From VXRD01 sp965242535 (GTDB taxonomy: Bacteria > Latescibacterota > UBA2968): a DNA stretch of 64,000 nt. The notes under the pieces were generated by a model. That model was not told the origin of the DNA. It ran no database searches and saw only the letters and a list, made by a program, of their open reading frames with translations. The stretch is from NCBI GenBank assembly GCA_965242535.1, contig OZ251458.1, positions 4,092,001 to 4,156,000 of the forward strand. Reading direction: 5' to 3'. Shown here in pieces: positions 35,216 to 43,723 of the stretch; position 1 is the first letter of the stretch; each line of letters starts with the position of its first letter. The position numbers and the translations under genes were made by a program.

Positions 35216-37744
35216 ATGAAAATACTACACATCTTGGATATTTCGCTGCCGCACCGACAAAGCGGCTACAGTCTGCGGAGTCGATACATCGTCAACGCGC
35301 AACGCGCACTTGGCTTTGACCCGGTCGTGCTCACGCGATGGGGCGCGCCCTCGGATGGACGAGGCGCGGATGGCGTGGAATACATCGACGGGGTGCCCCA
35401 CTTGCGAAATACCACAGAAGAACACCTGACGCGCATGGCGCGGAATTTGGGCGAACCGGCGATTCCCCAAATCTATCATGCGGGGCAGGCGCATCGATTT
35501 TGCAAGCGCGTTGCGCGGGCCATTGAAACGGAAAAACCCGATCTGTTGCACGCGGCGTCGCCGGGCCGAAACGCGCAAATCGCCATCGATATCGGGCATC
35601 GCTACGGCCTGCCCGTGGCGTACGAAGTGCGCGGCCTGTGGCACGACAGCGGCGTCGCACAAGGCATGCTGTCGCCCGATTCCGAAGCGTATCAGACGCA
35701 ACACGCACAGCACGTCCACGCCATGCAACGCGCCGACGCGGTGGTGACCCTGTCCGAAGTCCTAAAAGCCGAATGCGTCCGCGAAGGCATTGACGAACAC
35801 AAAATCGGCGTCGTGCCCAACGGCGTCGCAGCCGAGTTCGATGCGCCCCAAACCCGCGCGCGCGATCTCGCCGAATCCTTGGGCATCGAACCGACCGATG
35901 TCGTACTGGGCTATGTCGGCCTCGTGCGGTCGCTCGAAGGCTTGACGCTGCTGTTGCAGGCGTGCGAACGCCTCAGAGGTCGCCATCCCAATCTCAAGGT
36001 GTTGATCGTGGGCGGTGGCAGAGACTTGCCGAATTTGCAACGCGAAGCCCATGAGCGCGGCCTCGAAGACGTCGCGATCTTCACCGGACAAATCCCCCAC
36101 GCCGACATCGTGGCGTATTACACATCGATCGATATTTTCGTCATTCCGCGCACGCGCAGTCGCGTTACCGAATTGGTCGCGCCGATGAAGCCCTACGAAG
36201 CCATGGCGATGCAAAAAGCCGTTGTCGTCAGCGATGTCGCCGCGCTCAAAGAAGGGGTCGCAGACGGCGAAACCGGGCGCGTCTTCACAGCCGACGATGT
36301 CCAAAGCCTCACGCGGACGTGCGCCGAACTCATCGCGCAACCCGAATTGCGAACGCGACTGGGGCAAACCGCGAGAGAATGGGTGCGCGCAGAACGCACT
36401 TGGGAACGGGTCGTGGAACACTATCGCGGGATATACGAAACCGCGCGCGCGGCGCGACCGCCGCAAAAAGTCAGCGCGCCTGCCGAACCGCGGCGCAAAC
36501 GCATCGCGTTTTACAGCCAACACCTCATCGGGGTGGGGCATCACTTCCGCAACCGACAAATCGTCGATGAACTGGTCAAAACCTGCGATGTGTCTTTCAT
36601 CGACGGCGGGCGCCCGGTTCCGGGCGCGGAACTCGATGAACGCATCGCACACATTCCCCTGCCCGCACTCCGCGCAGGCGCGCACGGCCTCGAGCCCGCG
36701 GATGGCCGAGGGGATTTGCAAACCGCGATGCGCGCACGCGCAGAGGAGCTTTCCGCCGCTATGGAGCGCATTCGCCCGGACGTGTTGTGCGTCGAGTTCT
36801 ACCCCTTCAGCCGATGGTCCCTCAAGAGCGAAATTCTCAATGCCATCGCCAAGTGCAACCAGATCGATCCGAGCGCGCAAGTGGTGTGTTCCCTGCGCGA
36901 TATTCCCACGCGGGCAAAGAGCGATGTGCTGCAGCCAACCGCCGAATTTGCCCCGCGCCGCGATGGCGATGCCATGCGGTTTTACTCCGTGCCCTTTGGC
37001 GGAATCCATCACGAGCAACTGTGTTTTAATCGGCGCTACTACGAAGAGGTGGTGCCCATCCTGAATCTGTATTTTGACGCGGTATTGGTCCACGGCGATC
37101 CGCAGTTGTCGCGCTTGGAAGACCACTTTCCATGGGTAGGGGACATCGGCATTCCCGTGGTCTATACGGGATTCGTTTCCGAAAAGCTCGAAAACGCCAC
37201 GCGGCCCGAACGCGCGCCCGACCGGTACGTTTTGGTCAGCACGGGCGGCGGCGCCGAAAGCGTTGCGCTCGCGACGCCGTGCATCGAAGCGTGGAAACAA
37301 TTGGAACGCGACGACGCGCTCGAGGGCCGCGAGATGGTGATTTTTGCCGGCGCGTTTATCGAGGACGCGCATTTTGACGCCCTGCGCGACTCGTGCGGCG
37401 ACGGGCCGTTTCGCTTGGAACGCTTCACGTCCGACTTTCTGCCATGGATGAACCACGCGGATTTGTCGATCAGCCGCGCCGGATACAATACGTGCATGAA
37501 CGTGCTCGAGACGCAAACCCCCGCCATTTTGGTGCCGAGCATCGCCATGGATGATCAGGAATTTCGCGCCCAGCGATTGATGGATTTGGGCCTCGCGCAG
37601 GCGATACACCCCGATCACCTGTCCGCGACAAAGCTGGCAAACGCCATTCGAGACGCGGTCGGAAGCCCAGTGCCCAGACACGCGCTCGGCCTCGATGGCG
37701 CGGCGCAAACGCGAAAATTTATGGAATCGACGATCCGCAACTGA
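35216..37744 (+). CDS. Fused two-domain glycosyltransferase (GT4 + GT28/MurG-like)
   Basis: The 842-residue product joins two transferase units. Residues 1-410 are a GT4 enzyme: LDISLPHRQSGYSLRSRYI at the start, VLGYVGLVRSLEGLTLLLQA and the nucleotide-sugar region ELVAPMKPYEAMAMQKAVVV. The start resembles GT4 enzymes of exosortase-associated exopolysaccharide loci. Residues 425-842 are a second unit (IAFYSQHLIGVGHHFRNRQI, VLVSTGGGAESVALATPCIE, SRAGYNTCMNVLETQTPAIL) like MurG/GT28. It could add two sugars in sequence. It is the first gene behind the RpoN-type promoter, 35 nt before the next transferase. Confidence 0.8.
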   Translation: MKILHILDISLPHRQSGYSLRSRYIVNAQRALGFDPVVLTRWGAPSDGRGADGVEYIDGVPHLRNTTEEHLTRMARNLGEPAIPQIYHAGQAHRFCKRVARAIETEKPDLLHAASPGRNAQIAIDIGHRYGLPVAYEVRGLWHDSGVAQGMLSPDSEAYQTQHAQHVHAMQRADAVVTLSEVLKAECVREGIDEHKIGVVPNGVAAEFDAPQTRARDLAESLGIEPTDVVLGYVGLVRSLEGLTLLLQACERLRGRHPNLKVLIVGGGRDLPNLQREAHERGLEDVAIFTGQIPHADIVAYYTSIDIFVIPRTRSRVTELVAPMKPYEAMAMQKAVVVSDVAALKEGVADGETGRVFTADDVQSLTRTCAELIAQPELRTRLGQTAREWVRAERTWERVVEHYRGIYETARAARPPQKVSAPAEPRRKRIAFYSQHLIGVGHHFRNRQIVDELVKTCDVSFIDGGRPVPGAELDERIAHIPLPALRAGAHGLEPADGRGDLQTAMRARAEELSAAMERIRPDVLCVEFYPFSRWSLKSEILNAIAKCNQIDPSAQVVCSLRDIPTRAKSDVLQPTAEFAPRRDGDAMRFYSVPFGGIHHEQLCFNRRYYEEVVPILNLYFDAVLVHGDPQLSRLEDHFPWVGDIGIPVVYTGFVSEKLENATRPERAPDRYVLVSTGGGAESVALATPCIEAWKQLERDDALEGREMVIFAGAFIEDAHFDALRDSCGDGPFRLERFTSDFLPWMNHADLSISRAGYNTCMNVLETQTPAILVPSIAMDDQEFRAQRLMDLGLAQAIHPDHLSATKLANAIRDAVGSPVPRHALGLDGAAQTRKFMESTIRN

Positions 37745-37779
37745 CCCCTTGATCCCCCATCACTCCCCTGAGGTTCACA

Positions 37780-39183
37780 ATGAAGATCTACATCCCCCAT
37801 CCGTATCACGAAGAAGAGAAAGTCATGCGATCAAACAGTGGCGCGTCCCTGTCGGGATACAACCACATCGAGGCGTTGTCGCGCGATTGCGAGGTGTATG
37901 TGCCTGCGCCCGAGGCCGTGGATTACAGCCCGAATTTGCACGGGATTCGGCAGGCATTCGAGACGATTGAGTCGTCTCGACAGTGGTTTGCGCGACAGGA
38001 TTTTGACGGTATCTTGATGTTTGAGCCGAAAGCAGACGATCTCGCGTTTTTCCGCCATGTGTGTCCCGCGCCCATCGCGATTCGGCTGTCGTGTTCGTTT
38101 GGCCGCAACCGCGATTTCGTGGACAAAGTCCTGACGTGCTATTCCCTGTTGCGGCCTTGGGACGCGCTGTCGCCCAAGTCGGCTTATGTCGCCGAAGAAC
38201 TGGGCGAGTTGGTGTACGACTCGTCGTATTTGCATCCGATCACCAATGGGATCGATGCCGAGGCGTTCGCGCCGACAGACAAATTGCAGGCGCGCAAAGA
38301 GATCGCGGATGAGACGGGCGATCAACGCTTTTTGGAAATGCCCGTGGTGGGCTTTTGCGGGCGGTTTGAACCGGGCAAGGGCGCGTATCCGTTTTTGCGG
38401 ATGGCAGATCTGAATCCCAACGTGTTGTTCGCGGTCATCGGCAAACAGTTCGCGTCTGTGACACATCCCCCCAATGTGGTCTTCCTCGGCGCGCAACCCT
38501 ATACGCAGATGCCGCTGTATTACAACATGCTCGATGTGCTGTGCGCCCTGTCCGCGTATTCGTATGAATCGTGCCCCTCGACCGTGCTGGAAGGCATGGC
38601 GTGTGGGCTTCCCGTCGTGGCGACCAATTTCGCGGGCGCGCCCGAGTTGCTCGGGGATTGCGGTCGGTTGATCGAGATCGACCGATTTGAAGACGAGCCG
38701 CTAAATGTGACGGGATACATCGACCCCGAAGCGATTTCAGATGCGGTGCGCGATCTGTTGAAGATCAAGTCCGAGCGCGTGGCATTGGGCGAGAAGGCAC
38801 GCCAACGCGCCCGCGAGTTTTCCTGGGATCGCACGGCAAAGCAAATCATCGCCCTGTTTGAAAATCTGCGGATCAAGCGCGACGCCCCCGCCTGCCCCAT
38901 TCCAATTACCATCAGCTTTGCCCAAAGCTGCGATGCGTCCAATAATCTGAAAAGCGTGGCCAAGGGCTTTAACTATCTGGGCAGCAAGCAAGGCCCGTTG
39001 CCGCGCATCCCGTTTTTGGGACAAGACATGGCCCTGCTCGAAGGCCTGGGCCTCCACTTGCTTCAACATCTGCATCCAAACGAAGTCGAAGCCATCCTGT
39101 CGGGCCTGTGCGATACGAAAGCCACAGCCCACAAAACGCTTCGCAAAATCCGACACCTCAGCGAGATGCTCATGGCGCCCTGA
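37780..39183 (+). CDS. GT4-family glycosyltransferase with C-terminal extension
   Basis: The 467-residue product has a GT4 core: PVVGFCGRFEPGKGAYPFL near residue 188, then SAYSYESCPSTVLEGMACGL and PVVATNFAGAPELLGDCGRL, which bind the nucleotide-sugar donor. After residue 370 comes a helical extension of about 95 residues that I do not recognise. The ATG follows GAGG. The stop lies 56 nt before the first double-glycine peptide gene with no visible terminator, so read-through into the peptide cassette is likely. Confidence 0.8.
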   Translation: MKIYIPHPYHEEEKVMRSNSGASLSGYNHIEALSRDCEVYVPAPEAVDYSPNLHGIRQAFETIESSRQWFARQDFDGILMFEPKADDLAFFRHVCPAPIAIRLSCSFGRNRDFVDKVLTCYSLLRPWDALSPKSAYVAEELGELVYDSSYLHPITNGIDAEAFAPTDKLQARKEIADETGDQRFLEMPVVGFCGRFEPGKGAYPFLRMADLNPNVLFAVIGKQFASVTHPPNVVFLGAQPYTQMPLYYNMLDVLCALSAYSYESCPSTVLEGMACGLPVVATNFAGAPELLGDCGRLIEIDRFEDEPLNVTGYIDPEAISDAVRDLLKIKSERVALGEKARQRAREFSWDRTAKQIIALFENLRIKRDAPACPIPITISFAQSCDASNNLKSVAKGFNYLGSKQGPLPRIPFLGQDMALLEGLGLHLLQHLHPNEVEAILSGLCDTKATAHKTLRKIRHLSEMLMAP

Positions 39184-39239
39184 TCGACACCCAAGGGCCA
39201 CGGCTCGCGCTGAGACGAAAAAGAAAGGAGGTGATAAAC

Positions 39240-39473
39240 ATGACGAGGCGAATCGTATCAACCCCTGGGCAATCGGCCCCAGTTGCGGTCAATCTGCCGA
39301 TTGAAACGACCGACCTGACCGCGCATCAAACCGCTCGGGTCTCTGGTGGGTACGTTGGCTGGCCCGATAGCCTCTATGATGTCATCGCTGATTATATCAG
39401 TGAGGAATTTGGTATCGACTTGCCGCCACTGCCAGATATATCTGTTGGCCCTGTTCACCCTTGGTTAATGTAG
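39240..39473 (+). CDS. Double-glycine leader peptide A, copy 1
   Basis: The 77-residue peptide has a basic start (MTRRIVSTPGQS) and a leader ending ARVSGG at residues 32-37. Counting back from the GG, Leu is at -12 and Val at -4, as in substrates of C39 peptidase transporters. Cleavage would release a 40-residue acidic core (YVGWPDSLYDVIADYISEEF, then a Pro-rich end). The start is fixed by an exceptional Shine-Dalgarno, AAAGAAAGGAGGTGATAAAC. The protein is identical to copy 3 and differs from copy 2 at three residues. It resembles no bacteriocin I know. Confidence 0.8.
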   Translation: MTRRIVSTPGQSAPVAVNLPIETTDLTAHQTARVSGGYVGWPDSLYDVIADYISEEFGIDLPPLPDISVGPVHPWLM

Positions 39474-39684
39474 TTCAAAACCGAGGTAGGTGAGAAGCCG
39501 CTACGGCGGCGAGTTCGCGGTGAGAATACGTGCTGGCTATTCTGCACAATTCTCACATTTCTTAGATGTTGGGTCAATGCCCGACATTTCACAACTCATC
39601 CCTGAATGTGCCCTCGCGAAGAGGGTATTCAGGGCGCAAACAATTTTCTTGTTGTACGTTTCCATTCATTTTTTGGAGGATATC
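39474..39684 (+). promoter_or_regulatory. Conserved structured spacer between peptides A and B, copy 1
   Basis: Three hairpins are visible: 39520-39556 (GTGAGAAT/ATTCTCAC with inner CGTGC/GCAC), 39567-39586 (TGTTGGG/CCCGACA) and 39600-39634 (CCCTGAAT..CCCTC/GAGGG..ATTCAGGG). The spacer is nearly identical in all three cassettes. Its reading frames are not conserved because of a 4-nt CATT difference, so it acts as RNA or DNA, not protein. Attenuation, processing or control of the A:B ratio are possible roles. Confidence 0.65.
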
Positions 39685-39990
39685 ATGACTCAAACATTGG
39701 CAAACCGAATGACGACCAATCCTCAGCAACCTTTCACAAATTGTGCATCGTTGCCCATACGACAGGAAGGTTTAACCACCAATGATTTATGTGAATTTCA
39801 AGGTGGTACTTGGGTACATGCATTAAGATGGGCAATCACAGCGATTGTTGGCTTTGAGGCAGGTTATCAATATGGCAAAGTGAGAGATGCGATGGGGGAA
39901 TCTTCAGAAGATCAAGAACAGGAACAGGAAGAGTGCTATTCCCTGTCTTTTCATACAGCCGATCCAGATAACACTCGGGTAGGTGGGTAA
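39685..39990 (+). CDS. Double-glycine leader peptide B, copy 1 (divergent core)
   Basis: The 101-residue peptide opens with MTQTLANRMTT, shared with B2 and B3, then diverges. The leader ends LTTNDLCEFQGG (residues 30-41). Leu at -12, Asp at -8, Leu at -7 and Phe at -4 give a full match to the C39 double-glycine consensus. The 60-residue core has an amphipathic or hydrophobic helix (TWVHALRWAITAIVGFEAGY, with a GxxxG), an acidic EDQEQEQEEC segment and a C-terminal GG. The ATG follows TTTTGGAGGATATC. It is unlike B2 and B3 in lacking the Cys tail. Confidence 0.8.
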   Translation: MTQTLANRMTTNPQQPFTNCASLPIRQEGLTTNDLCEFQGGTWVHALRWAITAIVGFEAGYQYGKVRDAMGESSEDQEQEQEECYSLSFHTADPDNTRVGG

Positions 39991-40030
39991 ATCTCTCCTT
40001 GAGGTCTCTTATTGAGGTCTCTTATTTGTA

Positions 40031-40076
40031 AGAATGTGGCAAATCGGATGCAAAAAGGTCAGGTTTGTCACATTCT
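40031..40076 (+). other. Hairpin between peptide B1 and its protease gene
   Basis: AGAATGTGGCAAA pairs with TTTGTCACATTCT (one G:U) around a 20-nt loop. No T-tract follows, so it is more likely an attenuator or mRNA stability element than a full terminator. Hairpins of different sequence occupy the same place in cassettes 2 and 3. Confidence 0.6.
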
Positions 40077-40144
40077 ACGATCTGTCAATAGATGAAAACC
40101 CATCTCAAAGCTTCTGGGCTACTATCACGTAGAAATATTAGAAT

Positions 40145-40954
40145 ATGAAAAAAAACTATCCTACCATCAGACAAGCGATCTGGCTACTAATGATACTTTT
40201 ATTTTTAGAGATAATATGTATCCTTATCACAACAATCATACTATTTGAGTTTGGTTTGAACCAGTTAAATAATCCCGAACTTACCCAAATCATCGGAACT
40301 GCTGGTGTAGGAAGCTATATAATATGGTGGGGATGGAGTAAGACAGGCGTTTCTTTTTTTTCTGTCTTTCCGCTATCAAAAATTCGGATCGCACTCTTTT
40401 TTCCAATCTTGGTAATAGTAATTGGTGTGGGGATTGTAATCTCTGAAATTGATAATATGACTCGCTTTATTTTTCCATTACCAGAAATAATGGTGAAAGG
40501 TTTTAATTTTCTCGGAAGAGATGGGTCGCTGTTGTTTCGCATCATGGGGGCCATTATATTTCTCCCTTTCTTTGAAGAATTACTTTTTCGTGGATTGATT
40601 TTATATGGTTTTTTGTGCAATTATAACTTTAAAAAGGCTCTGGTATGGTCTGCGTTCTTATTTGGTTTACTGCATCTGAATCCCTGGCAATTTTGTGGTG
40701 CATTTATATGGGGGATCGTCTTTGGATGGTGGTTTGTAAAAACGCAATCTCTTTGGCCCAGTATTGTGGGGCATGTCCTCAATAATGCAATTGCGACAAT
40801 TCTTTATCAGTATGATTTACAGGGATTTATGGCTAAAACTGACTTAACTAAATCAGTCGTATTTCAGCCTTGGTGGTTAAATTTATCCGGACTACTGCTG
40901 ACAATCTTGGGGTTGTGGTGGTTTCATAAATTGACACTTGAGAGACAAAATTAG
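40145..40954 (+). CDS. CPBP-family intramembrane protease, cassette 1
   Basis: The 269-residue polytopic protein carries the three CPBP (CAAX protease and bacteriocin-processing, also called Abi) motifs: FFEELLFRG near residue 143, FGLLHLNPWQ near 176 and a distal HVLNNAI. About seven hydrophobic helices surround them. In lactic acid bacteria such proteins sit in bacteriocin operons as self-immunity or processing factors. Here it follows the B1 peptide directly. The coding DNA is clearly AT-richer than the glycosyltransferases upstream. Confidence 0.85.
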   Translation: MKKNYPTIRQAIWLLMILLFLEIICILITTIILFEFGLNQLNNPELTQIIGTAGVGSYIIWWGWSKTGVSFFSVFPLSKIRIALFFPILVIVIGVGIVISEIDNMTRFIFPLPEIMVKGFNFLGRDGSLLFRIMGAIIFLPFFEELLFRGLILYGFLCNYNFKKALVWSAFLFGLLHLNPWQFCGAFIWGIVFGWWFVKTQSLWPSIVGHVLNNAIATILYQYDLQGFMAKTDLTKSVVFQPWWLNLSGLLLTILGLWWFHKLTLERQN

Positions 40955-41061
40955 CTTTGATATATGGAGATACTTTTTTTTTATAGATGTGATTGTTAGT
41001 GCTGTTGTGGACAGTGCATCAAAGTTGAGGTAATCTCCCTTAGAGGCTCATGGGACGCCCT

Positions 41062-41088
41062 GTGTAAGTCCGCTTAAAGGACTTACAC
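41062..41088. other. Perfect 10-bp hairpin in the gap after protease 1
   Basis: GTGTAAGTCC, a 7-nt loop, GGACTTACAC. It is not followed by a T-run. The 40955-41247 gap holds no gene that I can support. Confidence 0.5.
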
Positions 41089-41247
41089 TGCTGGATACTG
41101 CCGACAGTTCGGTCAGAATTCGCGCCAAACGGAGAGGCTAAAAGCCGCGCCGATCCATCATTTGTTCAAACTGTTTTCGAAAAAGATCGGACATTCTTGC
41201 CACATACGCTAGCTGTTCCAAACTGTCTGTTTCAATGGAGGTTTTCA

Positions 41248-41517
41248 ATGAAGGACAAAAAGTCTTTTTTCGGCCATCCTTGGCCAGGTCTCATCTTTGG
41301 TGTTATACTTTTGGGGATCCTTTTAGGGACCTTTGTCGGCGCACCAATAGCAATAACCATGACGCATTTTTATCCTGAATCGAACGGTATTGCCATAGGT
41401 AGTATCGTGAGTGGAGTGATTGCCGGTCTGTCAGTGATGGCAAAAAGGTATTGGAACTGGGCAGATCGAGCGATGGCAAAGCTCTTTGGCTCCAATGGCA
41501 ACGAATCCGCGGGATAG
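41248..41517 (+). CDS. Small two-helix membrane protein, candidate immunity or accessory factor
   Basis: The 89-residue product has two hydrophobic helices (PWPGLIFGVILLGILLGTFV and NGIAIGSIVSGVIAGLSVMA) and a short basic cytoplasmic end (RYWNWADRAMAKLFG). The ATG follows AATGGAGGTTTTCA. It occurs only after cassette 1 and is closed by a terminator. Size and topology match small bacteriocin-immunity proteins, but I see no sequence family, so that role is inferred from place and shape. Confidence 0.55.
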   Translation: MKDKKSFFGHPWPGLIFGVILLGILLGTFVGAPIAITMTHFYPESNGIAIGSIVSGVIAGLSVMAKRYWNWADRAMAKLFGSNGNESAG

Positions 41518-41609
41518 AAAGGGCAGTCAACTCCGTGAGGTTCTACAAGAGGATCGCCCCATTAAAAGACTTGAAGTTCGGCTCAATGCAGGCATTTCGA
41601 GCCAATGCT

Positions 41610-41677
41610 CCCGCCTGTTTGTCTCCGTCCTCTGTCTATACGGACAGACAGATTTATCAGCAGGCGGGTTTGTTTTG
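41610..41677 (+). terminator. Probable rho-independent terminator ending cassette 1
   Basis: CCCGCCTG pairs with CAGGCGGG across a loop that itself folds, followed by TTTGTTTTG. Confidence 0.65.
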
Positions 41678-41860
41678 TCAGTGCGTCATATCTCTGAACC
41701 TTACATAAACCGATGGCATCCCAAATGAATCGCAATATTGTCTATTACGAAACGATAACGCCTTGGGCGGTCATTCTTATTTTTTAATCTAAAAAGAAAA
41801 GGATAGACTGCCTAACGCCATCGGTTCAAACCATTTAATAAAAGAAAGGAGGTGATAAAC

Positions 41861-42094
41861 ATGACGAGGCGAATCGTATCAAACCCTGGGCAATCGGCCC
41901 CAGTTGCGGTCAATCTGCCGATTGAAATGACCGACCTGACCGCGCATCAAACCGCTCGGGTCTCTGGTGGATATGTTGGCTGGCCCGATAGCCTCTATGA
42001 TGTCATCGCTGATTATATCAGTGAGGGATTTGGTATCGACTTGCCACCACTGCCAGATATATCTGTTGGCCCTGTTCACCCTTGGTTAATGTAG
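41861..42094 (+). CDS. Double-glycine leader peptide A, copy 2
   Basis: Same 77-residue peptide as copies 1 and 3 except Thr8 to Asn, Thr24 to Met and Glu56 to Gly. The SGG cleavage site, the core start YVGWPDSLYD and the terminal VGPVHPWLM are unchanged. An in-frame GTG at 41852 lies inside the Shine-Dalgarno and is not a real start. Confidence 0.8.
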   Translation: MTRRIVSNPGQSAPVAVNLPIEMTDLTAHQTARVSGGYVGWPDSLYDVIADYISEGFGIDLPPLPDISVGPVHPWLM

Positions 42095-42309
42095 TTCAAA
42101 ACCGAGGTAGGTGAGAAGCCGCTACGGCGGCGAGTTCGCGGTGAGAATACGTGCTGGTTATTCTGCACAATTCTCACATTTCTTAGATGTTGGGTCAATG
42201 CCCGACATCTCACAATTCATCCCTGAATGTGCCCTCGCGGAGAGGGTATTCAGGCCGCAAACAATTTTCTTGTTGTACGTTTCCATTCATTCATTTTTTG
42301 GAGGATATC
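42095..42309 (+). promoter_or_regulatory. Conserved structured spacer between A and B, copy 2
   Basis: Carries the same three hairpins as cassette 1, with a few substitutions (for example GGTTATTC for GGCTATTC) and a 4-nt CATT insertion near 42290. All stems remain able to pair. Confidence 0.65.
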
Positions 42310-42576
42310 ATGACTCAAACATTGGCAAACCGAATGACGACAGATACGGATCAAGTGTTTGTCGCCTGCAATCCGTTGCAACCGCAAGAGGCAATGCTCG
42401 AAAGTAGCCTCATGGCAGAAACGTATGGAGGGGGAAGTAAAGGGGTTGCGAAGACGATTGGAAAGTGGGTGGGATTTGCAATCCTGGTAGGGATTGAGGT
42501 TTATGAGACGATTTCAGAGGCATTGTCGGACGACGAATCAGATGATTGTTGCTGTTGCTGTTGTTGCGACGATTAG
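42310..42576 (+). CDS. Double-glycine leader peptide B, copy 2, with poly-cysteine tail
   Basis: The 88-residue peptide shares its first 42 residues exactly with B3. The leader ends LESSLMAETYGG (residues 30-41), with Leu at -12 and Met at -7 from the GG. The core is a hydrophobic helix (KTIGKWVGFAILVGIEVYET, with GKWVG as GxxxG) followed by the striking tail SDDESDDCCCCCCCDD, seven consecutive cysteines framed by Asp. The codons alternate TGT and TGC, so it is not a simple slippage tract of one codon. Possible uses of the tail are metal binding, disulfides or lipidation. Confidence 0.8.
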   Translation: MTQTLANRMTTDTDQVFVACNPLQPQEAMLESSLMAETYGGGSKGVAKTIGKWVGFAILVGIEVYETISEALSDDESDDCCCCCCCDD

Positions 42577-42604
42577 AAGTAAGCCGTAATAAGCCACCTT
42601 TTGA

Positions 42605-42647
42605 TTTTGGGATAGGGGCATTTATGGTGCTCGCTCCTATCCCAAAA
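42605..42647 (+). other. Hairpin between B2 and its protease gene
   Basis: TTTTGGGATAGGGGC pairs with GCTCCTATCCCAAAA (one G:U) around 13 nt. It has terminator strength but only a short A/T flank, so partial read-through to the protease is likely. The same hairpin lies at 44449-44492. Confidence 0.7.
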
Positions 42648-42699
42648 AAGTTAAGTGAATCAGAAAAACGCATCAGAAGTAAATGTTAGGGAGATTGAA

Positions 42700-43554
42700 A
42701 TGGCGTATCCAAACTTGAAACAATCTATTTGGCTGGTTGTCCTGTACATGCTTATTGAAATTGGTTTTGGCGTATTGTTTGCCATTGTGGCCTATATCGT
42801 TGATAAGTCTTTGTATGAGTCTAAGATCCTGGATGGGTTTTTGACATTGGTCAGTTGGATTCTAATTTTGTACTATGTTTCGCATCGAACAGGTCGAACC
42901 TGGGCAGATATGTTGCCGCTTGCGATTACAGATATAGACTACAACTGGCGCGTGTGGCTTTCCGTTGGGTTATCCATTGTGGGACTGGGGATCATGGTTA
43001 CTGAATTATCCAACGCGGTAATATATGTGATACCGATACCCGAAGTGTTGCAGGATATCCATAAATTAGTCCACAAAAAAACTTCTTATTCATTGGACTT
43101 AATCGGCCCGGTCGTGATCGCACCTTTGGTTGAAGAGGTATTTTACAGAGGCATTATTTTACGAGGTTTGCTGGCACATTGTACTCAACATCGAGCAATT
43201 GTTTGGTCGGCAATTCTGTTTGCCGTAAGTCATCTGGATCCATGGCTATTTCCATTAGCCTTTATATTGGGGATTGTCTTTGCGTGGTGGGTCATCCAAA
43301 CGGGGTCTTTGTGGCCTGCAATTTTGGGGCATGTGCTGAACAATTTTTTATATGTGACATTTACACATTTTGAAGTACCGGGTTTTCCTATTTCGGAAGA
43401 GCTCAATGTTATCATCCACAATCCATGGTGGTTGAATGTCTGTGGGCCAATATTGGCCGCGCTTGGGCTGTGGTGGTTTTACCAGGTGGCGAAGCAGAAA
43501 GGATTAGGTCCCCTCGCAACGCGAGTTGAACTCGAGGACAAGGATACCCGTTGA
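42700..43554 (+). CDS. CPBP-family intramembrane protease, cassette 2
   Basis: The 284-residue polytopic protein has the CPBP motifs LVEEVFYRG near residue 145, FAVSHLDPW near 178 and GHVLNNFLYV. It begins MAYPNLKQSIWLV, shared with copy 3. The C-terminal half is nearly the same as in copy 3, while the region before the first motif diverges. The ATG follows TTAGGGAGATTGAA. Each cassette having its own version suggests pairing with the cognate B peptide. Confidence 0.85.
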   Translation: MAYPNLKQSIWLVVLYMLIEIGFGVLFAIVAYIVDKSLYESKILDGFLTLVSWILILYYVSHRTGRTWADMLPLAITDIDYNWRVWLSVGLSIVGLGIMVTELSNAVIYVIPIPEVLQDIHKLVHKKTSYSLDLIGPVVIAPLVEEVFYRGIILRGLLAHCTQHRAIVWSAILFAVSHLDPWLFPLAFILGIVFAWWVIQTGSLWPAILGHVLNNFLYVTFTHFEVPGFPISEELNVIIHNPWWLNVCGPILAALGLWWFYQVAKQKGLGPLATRVELEDKDTR

Positions 43555-43723
43555 ACGGAATCGTTCATGACTCCATTGGCATCCCAAATGAATCGCAATA
43601 TTGTCTATTACGAAACGATAACGCCTTGGGCGGTCATTCTTATTTTTTAATCCAAAAAGAAAAGGATAGACTGCCTAACGCCATCGGTTCAAACCATTTA
43701 ATAAAAGAAAGGAGGTGATAAAC

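Larger units (their letters stand above)
41714..43576. repeat. Tandem duplication unit containing cassette 2
   Basis: The sequence TGGCATCCCAAATGAATCGC starts this unit at 41714, recurs at 43577 where the next unit starts, and recurs once more at 45396 where the array ends. The unit is 1863 bp. Its first ~147 nt (upstream of peptide A) are almost identical to those of the following unit and may hold the cassette promoter. Such border repeats are the expected result of unequal crossing-over. Confidence 0.85.

Noticed and set aside
35216..39183. Reading the glycosyltransferases as certain modifiers of the peptides
   Set aside because: Only adjacency supports it; both enzymes look like polysaccharide transferases, so it is kept as a hypothesis only.
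39490..39684. N-terminal extension of peptide B1 through the A-B spacer
   Set aside because: The frame is open only in cassette 1; a 4-nt difference breaks it in cassettes 2 and 3, and the conserved ribosome binding site points to the ATG at 39685.
40037..40052. Sigma-54-like sequence TGGCAAATCGGATGCA before protease 1
   Set aside because: Two mismatches at conserved positions, and the bases are part of a hairpin that explains them better.
41486..41728. 80-codon frame after the small membrane protein
   Set aside because: Overlaps the real gene and runs through a terminator hairpin; no ribosome binding site.
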